Shown piece by piece: positions 11,509 to 12,834 of a stretch of 12,834 bases of DNA (the stretch's first letter is position 1; every line of letters starts with the position of its first letter). The notes under the pieces are model-generated. The model did not search any database. It saw only the letters and a program-made list of their open reading frames with translations, and was not told where the DNA came from. Position numbers and translations under genes: made by a program. The DNA comes from Burkholderiaceae bacterium. Its GTDB lineage: Bacteria; Pseudomonadota; Gammaproteobacteria; Burkholderiales; Burkholderiaceae_F. The DNA lies in contig JACCYC010000289.1 in NCBI GenBank assembly GCA_013696665.1, forward strand, positions 1 through 12,834, read 5' to 3'.

Positions 11509-12092
11509 CAATCGAGGACTTCGATTCCAACTGCGGCAAGCATCGACGTAAGCCGAATCAATGGCAGGCCGATCAACGCGGTGGGATCATCGGATGCCAC
11601 TCGTGCGATCAGCGCAATGCCAAGCGACTCGATCTTGGCACTGCCTGCGCAGTCGTAAGGCACATCGGCGCGCAGATACGCTTCAAGTCGGCTGCGCGGT
11701 AGCGTGCGAAACGTCACCGTCGTCGATATGCAGTCGACCTGGACGTTCCCGTCCGGAGCGACGACAGCGAGCGCCGAATTGAAGACGGCGGTTCGACCCT
11801 GCAATGCGTGTAGCTGGGCGAGCGCGGCTTCGTGTGTGTGTGGCTTCCCGAGCGTGGCCCCTTCCAGATCGACGGTCTGATCTGCACCAATCACGATTGC
11901 GTGTGCAAGGGTGGCCGCGACATTCAACGCTTTGGCACGCGCCAATCGCAAAGCGGTAGCCCGCGGACCTTCCGAAGCCAGCGCTTTCTCATCCACATCG
12001 GGCGCATGGATTTCGAACGGCACGCGCAGGCGGGCCAGGAGGTCACGGCGATAAGGCGAAGTCGAGGCGAGTACGATCAGCGGACGAGTCAT
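11508..12092 (-). CDS. maf: Maf family nucleoside triphosphate pyrophosphatase, YceF type
   Basis: Hydrolyses a nucleoside triphosphate to the monophosphate and pyrophosphate; the E. coli YceF branch prefers m7GTP and may clean modified nucleotides from the pool. 194 residues. Motifs: LASTSPYRRDLLARL (8-22), DVDE (32-35), catalytic GADQTV with D71 and Q72, GKP with K83, CAGSAKIESLG (148-158), and DPTALIGLPL (169-178). The STSPYRR start, CAGS and GLPL blocks match YceF rather than YhdE. The ATG has no Shine-Dalgarno sequence. Instead a TAAACT box lies 6 nt before it on the same strand. It is the first gene of a maf-methyltransferase pair, divergent from the DUF177 gene, which matches the yceF/yceD-rpmF arrangement of E. 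coli. Confidence 0.95.
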   Translation of the reverse strand: MTRPLIVLASTSPYRRDLLARLRVPFEIHAPDVDEKALASEGPRATALRLARAKALNVAATLAHAIVIGADQTVDLEGATLGKPHTHEAALAQLHALQGRTAVFNSALAVVAPDGNVQVDCISTTVTFRTLPRSRLEAYLRADVPYDCAGSAKIESLGIALIARVASDDPTALIGLPLIRLTSMLAAVGIEVLD

Positions 12093-12137
12093 TGGACAAG
12101 TTTAGAGCGCACCTCGGCGTTTCATCAGCCCCTTCTG
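12093..12137. promoter_or_regulatory. 45-bp divergent gap, maf / DUF177
   Basis: Must serve two divergent genes. On the maf strand TAAACT (12104-12099) lies 6 nt before the ATG, as a -10 box would for a leaderless message, but no good -35 is visible. Neither gene has a recognisable ribosome-binding site here. Confidence 0.35.
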
Positions 12138-12662
12138 ATGTCTCTGCATTCGCAAACAATTGACAGCTTCGAGCTTGCACGCGCCAGCCGGCAGATTGAC
12201 GGCTGGGTCAACGTGGCGGATTTGCTTCGCCTGTCTTCGTTGCTCGCAGACTCCAGCGGGGCATTGCACTACCGCGTCACCGGTGTAGCCGACGTCGAAG
12301 GTGAGCCCGGTGCGCAGTTGCAGCTGACCGGCTTGCTGCGCCTGACGTGTCAACGATGTAATGAGCCACTCGAGTTTCAATTAGACCGTGCGGTCCTCTT
12401 TCGATTTATGGCAAGCGAGGAGGCATTGAATGCGCTGCCGATCGAGGAAGATGAGATCGATGCCGTTGTAGGTTCACGCATGATGAACGTGCGTGACTGG
12501 ATCGAGGATGAAGCGATGCTGTCACTGCCGCTGGTAGCGCGACATGACGAATGTTTGGCGGCGCATTCGACCCAGGACTTCGATCCGGTGAAAGTCGCCA
12601 ACCCGTTCGCCGCTTTATCGGCAATGCGAGACGCCCGGAATGACGACAAAAGTAAAACTTAG
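12138..12662 (+). CDS. yceD: DUF177 (YceD) family protein
   Basis: Small soluble protein of 174 residues, presumed to act in large-subunit rRNA or ribosome metabolism: it is nearly always next to rpmF, and plant DUF177 proteins have been linked to 23S rRNA accumulation. The conserved CxxC is at C71/C74 in LTCQRCNEPLEF, preceded by a beta-rich half. An acidic stretch (LPIEEDEIDAV) follows, then the family end DPVKVANPFAALSAM. The frame stays open upstream to 11832, but only as an antisense shadow of maf; family resemblance begins at the ATG at 12138 (MSLHSQTIDSFELAR). That start lacks a clear Shine-Dalgarno sequence. rpmF follows after 89 bp. Confidence 0.92.
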   Translation: MSLHSQTIDSFELARASRQIDGWVNVADLLRLSSLLADSSGALHYRVTGVADVEGEPGAQLQLTGLLRLTCQRCNEPLEFQLDRAVLFRFMASEEALNALPIEEDEIDAVVGSRMMNVRDWIEDEAMLSLPLVARHDECLAAHSTQDFDPVKVANPFAALSAMRDARNDDKSKT

Positions 12663-12721
12663 AAGCGCGCCGGCGTCCGGTTTTGTCGCCCTCGGCCGCT
12701 GTCCGCGAGCATGCCGTCGGG

Positions 12722-12727
12722 TACAAT
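12722..12727 (+). promoter_or_regulatory. Candidate -10 box of an rpmF promoter
   Basis: TACAAT in GGGTACAATCGCC is a 5/6 match to the sigma-70 -10 consensus. A weak -35-like CTGTCC lies at 12699-12704, 17 bp upstream. It would give a leader of about 18-20 nt, letting rpmF and the genes after it be expressed apart from the DUF177 gene. GGGGTTAG just before the ATG is the likely ribosome-binding site. Confidence 0.45.
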
Positions 12728-12751
12728 CGCCGCCTTTTCGCGGGGTTAGCC

Positions 12752-12834
12752 ATGGCTGTCCAGCAAAACAAGAAGTCAACAGCAAAGCGCGGCATGCATC
12801 GGTCGCACGATTTTCTGATCAACCCCGCGACGGC
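12752..12834 (+). CDS. rpmF: 50S ribosomal protein L32, N-terminal part (3' end outside window)
   Basis: Structural protein of the large ribosomal subunit. Twenty-seven codons are present: MAVQQNKKSTAKRGMHRSHD, then FLINPAT, the highly conserved L32 start, out of about 60 in the complete protein. It follows the DUF177 gene by 89 bp, the near-universal proteobacterial order. In related genomes plsX and the fab genes come next, beyond the edge of this window. Confidence 0.97.
   Translation, partial: MAVQQNKKSTAKRGMHRSHDFLINPAT

Noticed and set aside
11832..12137. 102-codon N-terminal extension of the DUF177 frame
   Set aside because: Antisense to maf; DUF177 homology begins at 12138.
12668..12684. 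Possible terminator between the DUF177 gene and rpmF (CCGG, CGT, CCGG, TTTT)
   Set aside because: The stem is only 4-5 bp and the T-run is four bases; too weak to call, and rpmF is normally co-transcribed with DUF177.
1..12834. CRISPR arrays, tRNA or rRNA genes, insertion sequences, integrases, toxin-antitoxin or defence genes
   Set aside because: I looked for spaced repeats, cloverleaf-like elements, terminal inverted repeats and the relevant protein motifs and saw none; the content is core housekeeping.

Overview
The window is ordinary, gene-dense chromosomal DNA from a betaproteobacterium, most likely of the Burkholderiales type. The best evidence is gene order: rne and rluC diverge, rluC is followed by a HAD phosphatase and a Rieske protein, and then come an RsmI-like methyltransferase, a Maf protein, a DUF177 (YceD) protein and rpmF. 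RNase E, MoaA and ribosomal protein L32 also look betaproteobacterial. No tRNA, rRNA, CRISPR array, insertion sequence, integrase or phage gene is visible. I found no obviously new defence or mobile system; the points of interest are RNA structure, gene junctions and small poorly known genes.

Layout. Positions 1-1110 hold the C-terminal 369 codons of malate synthase A (aceB, glyoxylate shunt), cut by the left edge. A RimJ/RimL-like GNAT acetyltransferase (1115-1675, minus) converges on it. A 75-bp divergent gap leads into a two-gene plus-strand unit: a coniferyl-aldehyde-dehydrogenase-like ALDH (1751-3169) and a DUF2277 protein (3185-3454). DUF2277 overlaps the end of mobA tail to tail.

Positions 8132 down to 3436 form one minus-strand unit, rne-moaA-mobA. 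It encodes RNase E and two molybdenum-cofactor enzymes: MoaA makes the first pterin intermediate and MobA attaches GMP to molybdopterin. A hairpin spans the rne stop codon, and moaA and mobA overlap as TAATG. The usual moeA neighbour does not follow mobA.

Positions 8133-8683 are a 551-bp non-coding gap between divergent rne and rluC. It holds several strong inverted repeats, most simply read as a structured rne leader like the autoregulatory one of E. coli, plus candidate promoters for both genes.

Positions 8684-10792 form a tightly overlapping plus-strand unit: rluC (23S rRNA pseudouridine synthase), a phosphoglycolate-phosphatase-like HAD hydrolase and a small Rieske [2Fe-2S] protein. The S49 peptidase gene (sppA) that I recall following the Rieske gene in related genomes is absent. 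Instead the Rieske gene shares a TTAA double stop with the convergent methyltransferase gene.

Positions 12092 down to 10789 hold maf and then the methyltransferase gene, coupled by TGATG. Diverging from maf, DUF177 (12138-12662) and rpmF (from 12752, cut by the right edge) start the usual ribosomal protein L32 and fatty-acid synthesis cluster.
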